A stretch of DNA of 64,000 nt from Gammaproteobacteria bacterium (GTDB lineage Bacteria > Pseudomonadota > Gammaproteobacteria > Burkholderiales > Nitrosomonadaceae). The stretch spans positions 2,170,001 through 2,234,000 of the forward strand of contig CP054179.1 of the NCBI GenBank assembly GCA_015709615.1. Direction: 5' to 3'. The position numbers and the translations under genes were made by a program. The notes beneath the pieces were generated by a model. That model was given only the letters and a program-made list of their open reading frames with translations. It searched no databases and was not told where the DNA came from. The first letter of the stretch is position 1. Each line of letters starts with the position of its first letter. Of the stretch, positions 42,068-52,004 are shown piece by piece.

Positions 42068-44650
42068 TCAACTGGCACCCTTGAATCCCTGCGAAATCCG
42101 ATAATAGACGCGCCGCACCGGTGTGCCGTAGCGTTCGATAACGCGGTATTCGATGGAACCGGGATTGTCGAGCATGGGGTTGACGTTGGTGGTTCTTGAG
42201 CGGATTTTTTCCAAATGACGGCGCTTCATGCCGACCTGGATAATCGGGCGAACGGAAGGTTCTTGCGATGGCAGCCAGTATTCGTACATGGCGCCGCTAT
42301 CGCCAAACATATTGCGTGAGCGGATATCCAATTGATCGCCATGGGTATAAAAATAGAGCGCGCTGGCGACAGCCCATTTGCTCATGCCGACAATAATGGG
42401 ATCCTGGTCTGTCTGTCGCTTTACTTCCGCGGCAATTTGCTTGATTTCATGGGCCGTTTCCCGCCAGAAATAATGTTCCGTGAATAAATGATAGGGAATG
42501 CCCGGTATTCCCAACACCACATAGTGCAGCACAAAAGCGTAAGCAAAGATGCAAGTAATGATGGTTAGCCGCCAGCTGGCTTGAATACGTTTGGCGAACG
42601 TGCTGACCTGGCCGGTTTGTCCGATCATCCAGGCGATAGCGGGCAGAACCGCGAGCCAGAGCGGGATGGTCCAATGAAAGTGCGGTGCGTCAAAAGCGCT
42701 GACGGCGAGAAAAAAGAAAAAGGGGACGGCGGTAAAAATCTGCACAAATAACTGGCGTCTGCGTTCAAATTTCCGGTTCTCGGACCGCTTGACCGGAAGC
42801 AGCGCAAGTATCGCCGCCGCAAAGCCGATTGGAGTCAGTAATACCAGGATATGAAAAATCAAGTGATGAACGGCGAAGTGATGGCGGACGTTCACCAGTC
42901 GATTGAATTGAAAAACAAACGATGCCCAATCATTTTCGTAGTTCCAGATCAGCACCGGTGAAAAAAGCGCCAGCGCCGATAGTACGGCTAGGTAAGGGTG
43001 CGGGCGTTTCATCCAGTGCCGTGCCGCCGGATCCGAAATGATAAAAATAAACGCCGCGATACCCAGTAGCCCGATGGTATATTCGGATAGTAATCCGGCG
43101 CCGAAGGCGATTCCCGCGCCTAGCCATGCCGCGCGCCGGCCGGCAAGCAGCGCACGTTCCATGTAATACAGTGTGGCGGCCCAAGCGGCAATCAATGGTG
43201 CGTCGGGGGTCATCAGCAAACCGGAGCCAAACCCCAGCGGCAGAATCACCAGTAACAGCAAGGTGCGCATCGCCGTGGATTTGTCATACAGGTTTTGCGC
43301 CAGTCCGTATAAATACCCCATCGTGATCAGGCCGCACAGCAGTGCGCCGATACGCACGCCGAATTCATTGTGCCCGAGAAGGGAAGTGCCGAACCAGACT
43401 AACCAAGCGACCATGGGCGGGTGATCGTAGAAACTGAGATCCATGTGCTGGGCATACTGCCAGTAATACGCTTCGTCCGGTATGAGTTGCGCCAGGCCGG
43501 AATATACCAGACGCAACATGATGGCAAAGAGCACAATGCCGATTGCCGCAGTGCGCCAGCGTATTTCCAATGAAGGCAGATCCTTTTCGCTAGGAAATAC
43601 ATAAAAGGCCGAGCCGAGGTAATTCACCGCGGCGGTGACCACAATGGCGGGAAAAATCGCCAGCATGGGTGGCACATGCCAAACATAAACCAGCAAGGCC
43701 AAAACGCCGCCGCGCAATAGCAGCGCCAGCGCGCCGACCGTCAGAAAACGGCCGAACTGGTGCCATTTGAGATAGCCCGCATGATGTTCGCGGAACGACC
43801 ACTTGGAGTTCAACGTGTAGTTGGTGACCGCGGCGACAAAAAAACTGACGAAGTGCGCTAGCGCCAGCCCGGCATCGCGGCTGATCATCCAGTGGAAAAT
43901 AAAAGCGTCGATCAACGCGCCGGATAACCCGACCAGAGCAAAACGTCCGGCGGTATTCAGCGTGGCTGTGCCGCCGGCCAACGTGATCAGGCGTTGAATA
44001 TAGGCTTGCTGGTGAGACAGCGATAATTTCGATGCGCCCTGAGTGCGATCACGGAAACAGATCGGCACTTCGGTGACACGCAATTTACCTTGGTTGGCCA
44101 TCAGCAATTCGAGCAAAATCTTATAGCCATGCGCTTGATTGGAAATGCTCGCCGCCAGTTCGCGGCGGAATGCGAAGAAACCGGAAGTGGCATCGTTCAC
44201 GTCGCATAGCGGACGGGCGATCCAGCCACCGGCACGCGACAGCAGCCGCCGGTGCCACGGCCAGTTTTCCGTGCCGCCGCCTTGAACATAGCGGCTGCCG
44301 ATAGCGACATCATAATGGCCGTGCAATACCGGAGTGACAACCGCCGGCAAATGTTCCGGCGAGTGACTCAAATCAGCGTCCATGACGACGATGACTTCGC
44401 TGCGGGCTGTTGCTACACCGGCCAGAATCGAGGCGGTAAGATCCGGTTTTTCGCGCCGTTCGATCAGATGGACGTTAGCCCGGTTCTTCCAGGCGCGCAC
44501 TTTATCCGGCGTGCCATCTGCCGAGCCGTCGTCGACGAAAATAATTTCAAAACTATCCGCACCGAAGTCGACGGCGAGTAAATGGGTTAACAGTGAATCG
44601 ATATTTCCGGCTTCATTCAATGTGGGCACTACAATGGAAAATTGGGTCAT
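42068..44650 (-). CDS. Fused GT2 polyprenyl-phosphate sugar transferase, GtrA and ArnT-like GT39
   Basis: The 860-residue protein has three modules. Residues 1-230 are a dolichol-phosphate-mannose-synthase-like GT2 (FSIVVPTLNEAGNID, IIFVDDGSADGTPDKV, VVMDADLSHSPEHLP). Residues 245-360 are a GtrA-type four-helix membrane domain (RFALVGLSGALIDAFIF). Residues 370-860 are a GT39/ArnT-like polytopic transferase (LIPDEAYYWQYAQHMDLSFYDHPPMVAWLVW in part). Each step (sugar onto polyprenol phosphate, flipping, transfer in the periplasm) could be done by one polypeptide. The GT2-GtrA pair occurs elsewhere; the addition of GT39 is less common. The acceptor is unknown. Confidence 0.88.
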   Translation of the reverse strand: MTQFSIVVPTLNEAGNIDSLLTHLLAVDFGADSFEIIFVDDGSADGTPDKVRAWKNRANVHLIERREKPDLTASILAGVATARSEVIVVMDADLSHSPEHLPAVVTPVLHGHYDVAIGSRYVQGGGTENWPWHRRLLSRAGGWIARPLCDVNDATSGFFAFRRELAASISNQAHGYKILLELLMANQGKLRVTEVPICFRDRTQGASKLSLSHQQAYIQRLITLAGGTATLNTAGRFALVGLSGALIDAFIFHWMISRDAGLALAHFVSFFVAAVTNYTLNSKWSFREHHAGYLKWHQFGRFLTVGALALLLRGGVLALLVYVWHVPPMLAIFPAIVVTAAVNYLGSAFYVFPSEKDLPSLEIRWRTAAIGIVLFAIMLRLVYSGLAQLIPDEAYYWQYAQHMDLSFYDHPPMVAWLVWFGTSLLGHNEFGVRIGALLCGLITMGYLYGLAQNLYDKSTAMRTLLLLVILPLGFGSGLLMTPDAPLIAAWAATLYYMERALLAGRRAAWLGAGIAFGAGLLSEYTIGLLGIAAFIFIISDPAARHWMKRPHPYLAVLSALALFSPVLIWNYENDWASFVFQFNRLVNVRHHFAVHHLIFHILVLLTPIGFAAAILALLPVKRSENRKFERRRQLFVQIFTAVPFFFFLAVSAFDAPHFHWTIPLWLAVLPAIAWMIGQTGQVSTFAKRIQASWRLTIITCIFAYAFVLHYVVLGIPGIPYHLFTEHYFWRETAHEIKQIAAEVKRQTDQDPIIVGMSKWAVASALYFYTHGDQLDIRSRNMFGDSGAMYEYWLPSQEPSVRPIIQVGMKRRHLEKIRSRTTNVNPMLDNPGSIEYRVIERYGTPVRRVYYRISQGFKGAS

Positions 44651-44697
44651 GTAGTTGCGCGCATTAGCAGTGAGAGGTGATGGTTTGCGGCATGGTT

Positions 44698-45693
44698 TTA
44701 TTTTTGCTGCTTCTGGTATTTATTAACCGCTTTATTATGATCTGTCAGATTCGTGGAAAACTGGGATTCCCCATTGCCTTTTGCCACAAAATACAACGCA
44801 TCCGTTTCAGCCGGATTCAACGCCGCGCGAATGGACGCTAAACTGGGCAAGGCGATCGGGGTGGGCGGTAAACCTGCGCGAGTATAAGTGTTGTATTCCT
44901 GGTCGGCAAGCAAATCCTGCTTGCGCAGATTGCCGTCAAATTGCTCACCCAGGCCGTAAATGATAGTGGGATCCGTTTGCAGACGCATGCCTTTACGTAG
45001 CCGGTTGATGAATACCCCGGCTATTTCGGCGCGATCGCTTTCCACACCGGTTTCTTTCTCGATAATGGAAGCCAAAATGAGTGCTTCATAAGGCGAAGCC
45101 AGCGGCAAAGATTGCGCACGCGACTCCCAGCTCGTCTGCAGGTGATTTTGCAGGGTGCGATAGGCGCGTTGCAGGATTTCGATATCGCTGCTGTCCCTGA
45201 CAAAAAAATACGTATCGGGGAAAAATAATCCTTCGGCAGCGGTTTCCGTTGCGCCAATCAAATGCAGGATTTCTTGATCGCTCAACCCGGCGGTACGGTT
45301 TTGTATGGCCGGGTGCTCGACGAGCATTTTTTTTAGTTGTGCAAAGGTCGAACCTTCAACAATTCTGATTTCACTCTGCTTGGCATCCCCTTTGGTCAGA
45401 TAGTTCAGCAACGCGATCTGGGTGATGTTCTCGGTCAGCAAATAATCCCCGGCTTTGACGGCGGATTCCAGATTCAGATAACGCGCCAGCACGATCAATG
45501 ACCATTTGCTGTGAATTACACCGGTGTCGGCCAGTTGCTGCGCGACTTGCTTCAGGTTGCTGCCGTGCTGGATGGAAAATTCATACGGTTTGACTGGCAG
45601 TGTAATACTGGAATGCACATGAAGATAAAACCATCCGATGGCCAGGATGGTTGAGAAAAAAGCGTAGAATAAGAGGCGTTTCAGCGTGTGCAT
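44698..45693 (-). CDS. mltG: MltG endolytic murein transglycosylase
   Basis: The 331-residue protein has one N-terminal membrane anchor, a LysM-like segment and the YceG catalytic domain with LASIIEKETGVESDRAEIAGVFINR (in part; Glu is catalytic) near residue 210, LQTDPTIIYGLG and YNTYTRAGLPPTPIALP. It cuts nascent glycan strands and ends their polymerisation in the periplasm. It closes the fatty-acid gene cluster, 17 bases after fabF, an arrangement widely conserved in proteobacteria. Confidence 0.94.
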   Translation of the reverse strand: MHTLKRLLFYAFFSTILAIGWFYLHVHSSITLPVKPYEFSIQHGSNLKQVAQQLADTGVIHSKWSLIVLARYLNLESAVKAGDYLLTENITQIALLNYLTKGDAKQSEIRIVEGSTFAQLKKMLVEHPAIQNRTAGLSDQEILHLIGATETAAEGLFFPDTYFFVRDSSDIEILQRAYRTLQNHLQTSWESRAQSLPLASPYEALILASIIEKETGVESDRAEIAGVFINRLRKGMRLQTDPTIIYGLGEQFDGNLRKQDLLADQEYNTYTRAGLPPTPIALPSLASIRAALNPAETDALYFVAKGNGESQFSTNLTDHNKAVNKYQKQQK

Positions 45694-45710
45694 GCGCCAC
45701 CGGTGGAGGG

Positions 45711-46952
45711 TTATACACTACGGAAAACGAGTGTTCCGTTAGTCCCTCCAAAACCGAAGGAGTTGGAAAGCGCAACTTTGATGTTCATGTCTCTTGCGGT
45801 ATTGGGAATGAAATCCAGATCGCACTGCGGATCTTGGTTGACGAGATTGATTGTTGGCGGGGCAATACAATGATGGATGGCGAGCACGGAGAAAATCGCT
45901 TCAACACCGCCAGCGGCACCCAGCAAGTGTCCGGTCATCGATTTCGTCGAGCTGACCGTAAGTTTGCCGGCGTGATCGCCGAAGCAACGTTTTACCGCAA
46001 TGGTTTCGGCGATATCGCCCAATGGGGTGGAAGTGCCGTGTGCATTGACGTAATCAACTTCGGTTGTGTTTATACCGGCATTTTTGAGTGCATTGCTCAT
46101 GCAGCGTGCCGCACCTTCACCGTCATCGCACGGTGCGGTCATATGAAAGGCATCCGCGCTCATGCCGAAACCGGCCAATTCGGCATAAATTTTTGCGCCA
46201 CGGCGCTTGGCATGTTCCAGTTCTTCCAGCACCAAAACACCGGCGCCTTCGCCCAGAATAAAACCATCCCGGTCCACATCCCAAGGGCGGCTTGCAGACT
46301 CCGGATTGTCGTTGTTTACGGATAAAGCCTTGGCAGCGGCGAATCCGCCGATAGCAAGCGGCGTTACGCAGGATTCCGCGCCGCCGCACACCATCACATC
46401 GGCGTCGCCGTATTCGATCATGCGGGCTGAGTAGCCAATGCTGTGCGTGGCTGTGGTACAAGCGGTCACAATCGCAATGTTGGGGCCTTTGTAACCGTAC
46501 ATGATGGATAAATTACCCGCGATCATGTTGATGATCGTGCTAGGGATGAAGAACGGGGATATTTTGCGCGGCCCGCCTGCGTGATACGCGGTATCGGTAT
46601 TCTCGATCATCGGCAAACCGCCGATGCCCGAGCCGATATTGACACCTATTTTTTCCGCATCGAGATGGGAAATATCATCGATACCGGCGTCTTTGACGGC
46701 TTGAATCGCCGCAGCCATGCCGTAATGGATAAAAACGTCCATGCGGCGCGCTTCTTTTGCCGATAGATATTGCTGTACATCGAAATCTTTTACTTCACCT
46801 GCTATTTGTGAAGCAAAACTCGATGCATCAAAACGGGTTATCCGGGTAATGCCGGATTTTCCTGCTACGATGCTTTCCCATGCGCTGGATACCGTGCTGC
46901 CGACAGGCGACACGATACCCAATCCGGTAACGACTACCTTGCGTTTGGACAA
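45711..46952 (-). CDS. fabF: FabF, beta-ketoacyl-ACP synthase II
   Basis: The 413-residue protein has the active-site cysteine in TACTTATHS (near residue 165), the histidines in VNAHGTSTPLGD and KSMTGHLLGAAGG, and the C-terminal NSFGFGGTNGTLVF. It begins with TTG at 46952 behind GGAG, giving the family N-terminus SKRKVVVTG. It elongates acyl-ACP with malonyl-ACP, including the step to C18. It follows acpP by 36 bases. Confidence 0.97.
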   Translation of the reverse strand: MSKRKVVVTGLGIVSPVGSTVSSAWESIVAGKSGITRITRFDASSFASQIAGEVKDFDVQQYLSAKEARRMDVFIHYGMAAAIQAVKDAGIDDISHLDAEKIGVNIGSGIGGLPMIENTDTAYHAGGPRKISPFFIPSTIINMIAGNLSIMYGYKGPNIAIVTACTTATHSIGYSARMIEYGDADVMVCGGAESCVTPLAIGGFAAAKALSVNNDNPESASRPWDVDRDGFILGEGAGVLVLEELEHAKRRGAKIYAELAGFGMSADAFHMTAPCDDGEGAARCMSNALKNAGINTTEVDYVNAHGTSTPLGDIAETIAVKRCFGDHAGKLTVSSTKSMTGHLLGAAGGVEAIFSVLAIHHCIAPPTINLVNQDPQCDLDFIPNTARDMNIKVALSNSFGFGGTNGTLVFRSV

Positions 46953-46988
46953 AATAACTCCGCTTACTTATTCTTGAAAAACAAAGTA

Positions 46989-47231
46989 TTAACTGGCGCT
47001 GGTGTGAGCGGTGACGTAATCAATCGCTTCCTGAACGGTATTTATTTTTTCAGCTTGCTCGTCGGGGATTTCGCATTCGAATTCTTCTTCCAATGCCATG
47101 ACCAATTCAACCGTATCGAGCGAGTCCGCTCCCAGATCATTGACGAAAGATGATTCGTTTTTGACTTCTGCTTCATTGACACCAAGTTGTTCAGCTACAA
47201 TTTTTTTAATACGCTGCTCAATATTTTCCAT
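46989..47231 (-). CDS. acpP: Acyl carrier protein
   Basis: The 80-residue acidic protein has the phosphopantetheine serine in GADSLDTVELVM (near residue 37). It carries acyl chains through type II fatty-acid synthesis. A 203-base gap to fabG upstream may hold its own promoter, as is common for this abundant protein; a TATAAT-like sequence lies in it on the minus strand. Confidence 0.98.
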   Translation of the reverse strand: MENIEQRIKKIVAEQLGVNEAEVKNESSFVNDLGADSLDTVELVMALEEEFECEIPDEQAEKINTVQEAIDYVTAHTSAS

Positions 47232-47434
47232 CTAGGTATTTCCTTTTCAGGTAAGAAAAATGCGTGCCATTCTAACAAATTTTGCATGTCAGCAAAACCA
47301 AAACATAACTGCTGATAGAAATCGCACTGACTTTAAACATTTAGTTAGGTGGCGCATTATAAAAAACTTTCTGTGATTGTTTTGTGATTAATGAGTTTTG
47401 GCAATCTCGATGGTATCGATGCCGAATCTCGATA

Positions 47435-48178
47435 TTAATCCATATACATACCGCCATTCACGTGTAGCGTTGTGCCGGTGATATAACCTGCCACGGATGA
47501 GGCCAGAAACGCTACCGCTGAGGCGACTTCTTCCGGACGTCCCAACCTTCCCAAGGGGACATGCTGAATCAAGTTTTGTTGAAATTCATCGGCCAGAGCC
47601 CGGGTCATATCGGTGTCAATGAAACCGGGCGCAATGCAGTTAACGGTTATATTGCGACTGCCTACTTCACGAGCCAACGATTTACTAAAGCCGAACATGC
47701 CGGCTTTGGCGGCGGCATAATTGGCTTGCCCGAGATTACCCATGGCGCCGACCACGGAGGATATATTGATGATGCGGCCGTAACGGGCTTTCATCATGGC
47801 GCGGAGGACTGCGCGGCTTAACCGGAATACCGATTTTAAATCGGTTTCCAGAATGGTATCCCATTCCTCGTCTTTCATGCGAACCAATAAGTTATCCCGC
47901 GTGATTCCGGCGTTGTTAACCAGTATTTCCACCTCACCGAATTTTTCCCGTACGGTTTGCATGGCGTGGTTGATCTGTTCGGTATCGTTTACGTTTAAAG
48001 CGATACCCATGCCTTTGATGCCGGCCTTTTCCAGATATTGGTTGATCGAGCTGGCGCCGTTTTCCGTGGTTGCTGTCCCGATGACGATGGCACCCGATTG
48101 ACCCAGTTTGAGTGCGATGGCTTGCCCGATACCCCGGCTGGCGCCGGTGACTAAAGCTATTCTATTTTCCAAAATCAT
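47435..48178 (-). CDS. fabG: FabG, 3-oxoacyl-ACP reductase
   Basis: The 247-residue short-chain dehydrogenase has the NADPH-binding TGASRGIGQAIA near residue 12, NNAGITRDN near 85, the catalytic Ser-Tyr-Lys (INISSVVG, ANYAAAKAG) and the C-terminal TGTTLHVNGGMYM. It reduces 3-oxoacyl-ACP in each elongation cycle. It lies 50 bases after fabD. Confidence 0.97.
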   Translation of the reverse strand: MILENRIALVTGASRGIGQAIALKLGQSGAIVIGTATTENGASSINQYLEKAGIKGMGIALNVNDTEQINHAMQTVREKFGEVEILVNNAGITRDNLLVRMKDEEWDTILETDLKSVFRLSRAVLRAMMKARYGRIINISSVVGAMGNLGQANYAAAKAGMFGFSKSLAREVGSRNITVNCIAPGFIDTDMTRALADEFQQNLIQHVPLGRLGRPEEVASAVAFLASSVAGYITGTTLHVNGGMYMD

Positions 48179-48228
48179 ATCTCCATAAAATGAGCCATGA
48201 TCGTATGCTGCGAGTATTCATTGTAATG

Positions 48229-49170
48229 CTATATCCAAGAATTATTAATGGCTTGCCGGATGGCTTCACTATCGGCCAGCGACAATTGTTGCAGGTTTTG
48301 ATCGATGCGTTTGTTCAGTCCGGCCAATACTTTTCCCGGTCCGCATTCAATAACATGGGTGATACCGGAAGCGGCGAATGCTTTGATGGTATCCACCCAG
48401 CGCACCGGAGCGGTAAGCTGGCGCACGAGAATTTCTTTGATGTCCGCGGCATCGCTATGTGTTTTCACGTCAGCATTATGCAAAACCGGAATTTTGGGCG
48501 ATTGCAGCGCAACTTGCTGCAGTTGTTGTTTCATCTTGTCAGCCGCCGGTTGCATCAACGAGCAATGCGATGGGATGCTCATCGGTAACATGATGGCCCG
48601 TTTCGCGCCTTGCGCCTTGGCCGTTTCGATGCCGCGTAAAATGGCATTCTTGTGCCCGGCAATGACGATCTGTCCGGGGGAATTGTAATTGGCCGGTTCG
48701 AGCGATTCTTCAGTATTCTGACTGGTGATGTCGCGGCAGATCGCTGCCACGATGTCATCATTCAATCCCAGTATCGCCGCCATCCCGCCGACACCTTCCG
48801 GAACGGCTTGTTGCATGGCTTGTGCGCGAAAACGCACCAATGCCAAGGCATCGGCGAAACTCAGTGCTTCGGATGCGACCAGCGCGGTATATTCACCCAG
48901 GCTATGCCCAGCCATCAGTGCCGGTTTTCCGCCGCCAAGATCAGTCCAAGCGCGATACACCGCTATTCCCGCGGTTAGCATCAGCGGCTGCGTATTGATG
49001 GTGAGATTGAGATCATCCGCGGACCCGTTACTGACCATGGCCCAGAGATCCTGCTTCAGAATATCCGATGCTTCTTGGAAGGTTTGTTGAATGACGGGTA
49101 AATCGGCGTATCCATTCATCATGCCGACCGATTGTGACCCTTGACCGGGAAATACCAATGCAAATTTCAT
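48229..49170 (-). CDS. fabD: FabD, malonyl-CoA:ACP transacylase
   Basis: The 313-residue protein begins with FALVFPGQGSQSVGMM. The catalytic serine is in AGHSLGEYTALVASEA near residue 90, and the second active-site histidine is in the SIPSHCSLM segment near residue 198. It loads malonyl groups onto ACP. It starts three bases after the fabH stop. Confidence 0.97.
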   Translation of the reverse strand: MKFALVFPGQGSQSVGMMNGYADLPVIQQTFQEASDILKQDLWAMVSNGSADDLNLTINTQPLMLTAGIAVYRAWTDLGGGKPALMAGHSLGEYTALVASEALSFADALALVRFRAQAMQQAVPEGVGGMAAILGLNDDIVAAICRDITSQNTEESLEPANYNSPGQIVIAGHKNAILRGIETAKAQGAKRAIMLPMSIPSHCSLMQPAADKMKQQLQQVALQSPKIPVLHNADVKTHSDAADIKEILVRQLTAPVRWVDTIKAFAASGITHVIECGPGKVLAGLNKRIDQNLQQLSLADSEAIRQAINNSWI

Positions 49171-49173
49171 AAA

Positions 49174-50130
49174 TTACCAGCGCAGTAAGACTGCTCCCCA
49201 TGTAAACCCGCCACCGACACCTTCCAATAAAATCAATTGATCGCGCTGAATACGTCCGTCGCGTACGGCGATGTCCAATGCGAGCGGAATCGAAGCGGCG
49301 GAGGTGTTGCCATGCTTGTCCACGGCCACGACCACTTTGTCCATCGGCAATCCAAGTTTCTTGGCGGTCGATTGGATAATCCGGATATTGGCCTGATGCG
49401 GGATCAGCCAGTCGATATCGGTGGATTGCAGATTGTTTTTTGCCACCGCTTCCTGTACGACTTCTTCCAGGACTTTGACGGCAAACTTGAAAACGGCGTT
49501 GCCTTCCATATTGATGTACGGTGTGCCTTGCACTTTCCCGCCGCTGATAAATCCCGGTGCGGAGAGAATATTGCTGTGGCTGCCGCTGGCGTGCAGATGG
49601 CTCGATAAAATGCCGGGCCGATCGCTTTGCGAAAGCACCACGGCACCTGCGCCGTCACCGAATAGAACACAGGTGCTGCGATCGTTCCAGTCCAGTATCT
49701 TGGAATAGATTTCGCTGCCCACCACCAGCGCATTACGGCACTTACCGGAACTGACAAACATATCAGCGGTGGCGAGCGCATAAACAAAACCGCTACAGAC
49801 CGCTTGCACGTCAAAGGCCGGACAATTTTCGATGCCCAGTTTGTTTTGTAAAATACAGGCCGTGCTTGGAAAAATCATGTCTGGCGTGGTGGTGGCGACA
49901 ATGATCAGGTCGATGTCTTGGCTGGTGACGCCAGCTGCTTGCATGGCATTCCGGCATGCATGCAACGCCAGATCGCTGGCCACTTGATCTTCCCGGGCGA
50001 TATGCCGCTGCGTAATGCCGGTGCGCGTGCGGATCCATTCATCACTGGTATCCACCATGCGTTCCAGGTCTGCGTTGGTGAGAATCTTCTCCGGTAAATA
50101 GCTACCTGTTCCAGTGATCCTTGAGTACAT
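49174..50130 (-). CDS. fabH: FabH, beta-ketoacyl-ACP synthase III
   Basis: The 318-residue protein has the active-site cysteine in DVQAVCSGFVYALATAD near residue 112, WLIPHQANIRI near 245 and the asparagine of KHGNTSAASIPLAL. It starts fatty-acid synthesis by condensing acetyl-CoA with malonyl-ACP. Its ATG overlaps the plsX stop as TAATG. Confidence 0.97.
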   Translation of the reverse strand: MYSRITGTGSYLPEKILTNADLERMVDTSDEWIRTRTGITQRHIAREDQVASDLALHACRNAMQAAGVTSQDIDLIIVATTTPDMIFPSTACILQNKLGIENCPAFDVQAVCSGFVYALATADMFVSSGKCRNALVVGSEIYSKILDWNDRSTCVLFGDGAGAVVLSQSDRPGILSSHLHASGSHSNILSAPGFISGGKVQGTPYINMEGNAVFKFAVKVLEEVVQEAVAKNNLQSTDIDWLIPHQANIRIIQSTAKKLGLPMDKVVVAVDKHGNTSAASIPLALDIAVRDGRIQRDQLILLEGVGGGFTWGAVLLRW

Positions 50131-51176
50131 TATCGTGTTATTTCTTTAGAAGAAGTTTGAGCATGACGGGAAAATTCGGCGACCCGCTCGCTAATACGCC
50201 GCAACATTCCGCCGCGTACCTCATCGGCGGCGCGCTTGATGGCGAAACCGAAAGCGTATTTGTCGGCGGAGCCGTGGCTTTTAATCACAATGCCGCGTAA
50301 TCCCAGAAAACTTGCGCCATTATAACGCCGATGGTCGACCCGGCGCTTGAAAGAATTGATAACCGGCATGGCAATCACACCGGCCATTTTTGTCAACAGA
50401 TTGCGTTTGAATTCCTCGCGCAAGTAAGTGGCCAGCATTTGCGCCAAGCCTTCCGAGGTTTTGAGCGTGATGTTGCCGACAAAGCCGTCGCATACCACGA
50501 CATCCGTCGTTCCTCTGTAAATATCGTTGCCTTCCACGTTGCCATAAAAATTTAGCCCGCTATTGCGCAATAACTCGGCTGCCTGCTTGACAATTTCATT
50601 GCCTTTGATTTCTTCTTCACCGACGTTGAGCAAGCCGACGCTGGGGGATGCTTTATTCTCCACGGAAGACACCAAGGATGCACCCATGATGCCGAATTGG
50701 AACAAATGCTCCGCCGTACAATCGACGTTGGCGCCCAAGTCCAATACATAGGTGTGGCCGGTGCTGGTCGGTAATATCACCGCCAGTGCCGGGCGATCGA
50801 CGCCTGGGATCGTTTTTAAGACAAACCGGGAGGTGGCCAGCAATGCGCCGGTATTTCCGGCGCTGATACAGGCTTGCGCCTCGCCAGTTTTGACGAGGTT
50901 AACAGAAACCCGCATGGAGGAGTCTTTTTTGCCACGCAAAGCGGTTGCCGGTGACTCGTCCATACCGACCACTTCACTGGCCGGATGCAGGCGGATTCTC
51001 GGACCGAATTCGGATTTGGCCGCGCGCAACTCGGCTTCGATGGCATCGGGAATACCGACCAGAATAATATTGGCTTCAGGATCCTGATGTAAATAGTCAA
51101 GCGCGGATGGAACCGTTACATGGGGGCCATGATCACCCCCCATGCAATCTATTGCTACCGTGATATCCAATTTCAA
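50130..51176 (-). CDS. plsX: PlsX, phosphate acyltransferase
   Basis: The 348-residue protein begins TVAIDCMGGDHGPHVTVPSA (in part), and has AGNTGALLATSRFVL near residue 103 and CDGFVGNITLKTSEG near 222. PlsX makes acyl-phosphate from acyl-ACP for PlsY, the first committed step to phosphatidic acid, linking the cluster to membrane lipid synthesis. It follows rpmF by 58 bases. Confidence 0.97.
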   Translation of the reverse strand: MKLDITVAIDCMGGDHGPHVTVPSALDYLHQDPEANIILVGIPDAIEAELRAAKSEFGPRIRLHPASEVVGMDESPATALRGKKDSSMRVSVNLVKTGEAQACISAGNTGALLATSRFVLKTIPGVDRPALAVILPTSTGHTYVLDLGANVDCTAEHLFQFGIMGASLVSSVENKASPSVGLLNVGEEEIKGNEIVKQAAELLRNSGLNFYGNVEGNDIYRGTTDVVVCDGFVGNITLKTSEGLAQMLATYLREEFKRNLLTKMAGVIAMPVINSFKRRVDHRRYNGASFLGLRGIVIKSHGSADKYAFGFAIKRAADEVRGGMLRRISERVAEFSRHAQTSSKEITR

Positions 51177-51234
51177 TGCTCTTGCGACTGGGAGAGGCTA
51201 TAGTTGATACTATTTGTAGCAATAGAGATGATCT

Positions 51235-51414
51235 TTAGTCGTTTTTGGTTTTAACCACTTTTTTGCCACGATAATATCCATTCGGACTGATATGGTGACG
51301 CAAATGAATTTCCCCAGTGCTGGATTCAACAGCAAGCGGCGGATTGGTCAAAAAATCATGCGAGCGATGCATGCCGCGTTTTGATGGTGATTTTTTATTT
51401 TGCTGAACTGCCAT
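51235..51414 (-). CDS. rpmF: Ribosomal protein bL32
   Basis: A 59-residue protein starting MAVQQNKKSPSKRGMHRSHD. The C-terminal half (HLRHHISPNGYYRGKKVV) is typical of bL32. The zinc cysteines found in some lineages are absent, as in many betaproteobacteria. AAGGAG lies just upstream of the ATG at 51414. The gene sits between yceD and plsX, as in many proteobacteria. Confidence 0.97.
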   Translation of the reverse strand: MAVQQNKKSPSKRGMHRSHDFLTNPPLAVESSTGEIHLRHHISPNGYYRGKKVVKTKND

Positions 51415-51432
51415 GTTAATAACTCCTTGAAC

Positions 51433-51948
51433 TCAATTTGTCTTTTTTAATGCTGCCAATACTGCAAAGGGATGTGCTGATTGTGTTTTGTCGATCAAAT
51501 CGCTTTCTGCTGATTGTAGTTTAAGCGTACTGCATTCACCCTCCGTGTGGCATGATGCCATCGATAAACTGAGAATAATCTCATCTTCGATTAAATGCGT
51601 AACATCCAAGTCAGGCACCGCTAAGATAGCATCGATCGTATCGTCTTCGTCAATAAGATCCAACTCTTCTTCATTTTTGGCTAGTATAAGAAATGTCTGC
51701 AAATCAATATGATGCACTAATTTGTCGAGGCAACGCTGGCAATTAAGGTGAATTTTGCCCTGTATTTCTAACTCTAACCCCGGCTTTTCATTCTTGTCGA
51801 ATCGACCGCTGATTTGATAGATTAGCTCCCCTTCCTGGTCGAAAAGCAGATCATGCAAGCGTACAAAATCGATGAGCGAAATTTTACCCTGGCGACTGCC
51901 TGCATTACGTATGAAATCCAGGGAATCTATGACTAACCTATCAGACAT
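51433..51948 (-). CDS. yceD: YceD (DUF177) family protein
   Basis: The 171-residue protein has the family centre LNCQRCLDKLVHHIDLQTFLIL (in part) near residue 68, and a second cysteine pair in ASCHTEGEC near 130. YceD-family proteins lie directly before rpmF and are thought to support 23S rRNA accumulation and large-subunit assembly. It is divergent from the Maf-family gene and 18 bases before rpmF. Confidence 0.93.
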   Translation of the reverse strand: MSDRLVIDSLDFIRNAGSRQGKISLIDFVRLHDLLFDQEGELIYQISGRFDKNEKPGLELEIQGKIHLNCQRCLDKLVHHIDLQTFLILAKNEEELDLIDEDDTIDAILAVPDLDVTHLIEDEIILSLSMASCHTEGECSTLKLQSAESDLIDKTQSAHPFAVLAALKKTN

Positions 51949-52004
51949 AAGGCGCGCATGTTATATTTTTTAATCGTAAGTGTCAAAAAATACAGAAGGA
52001 AATT

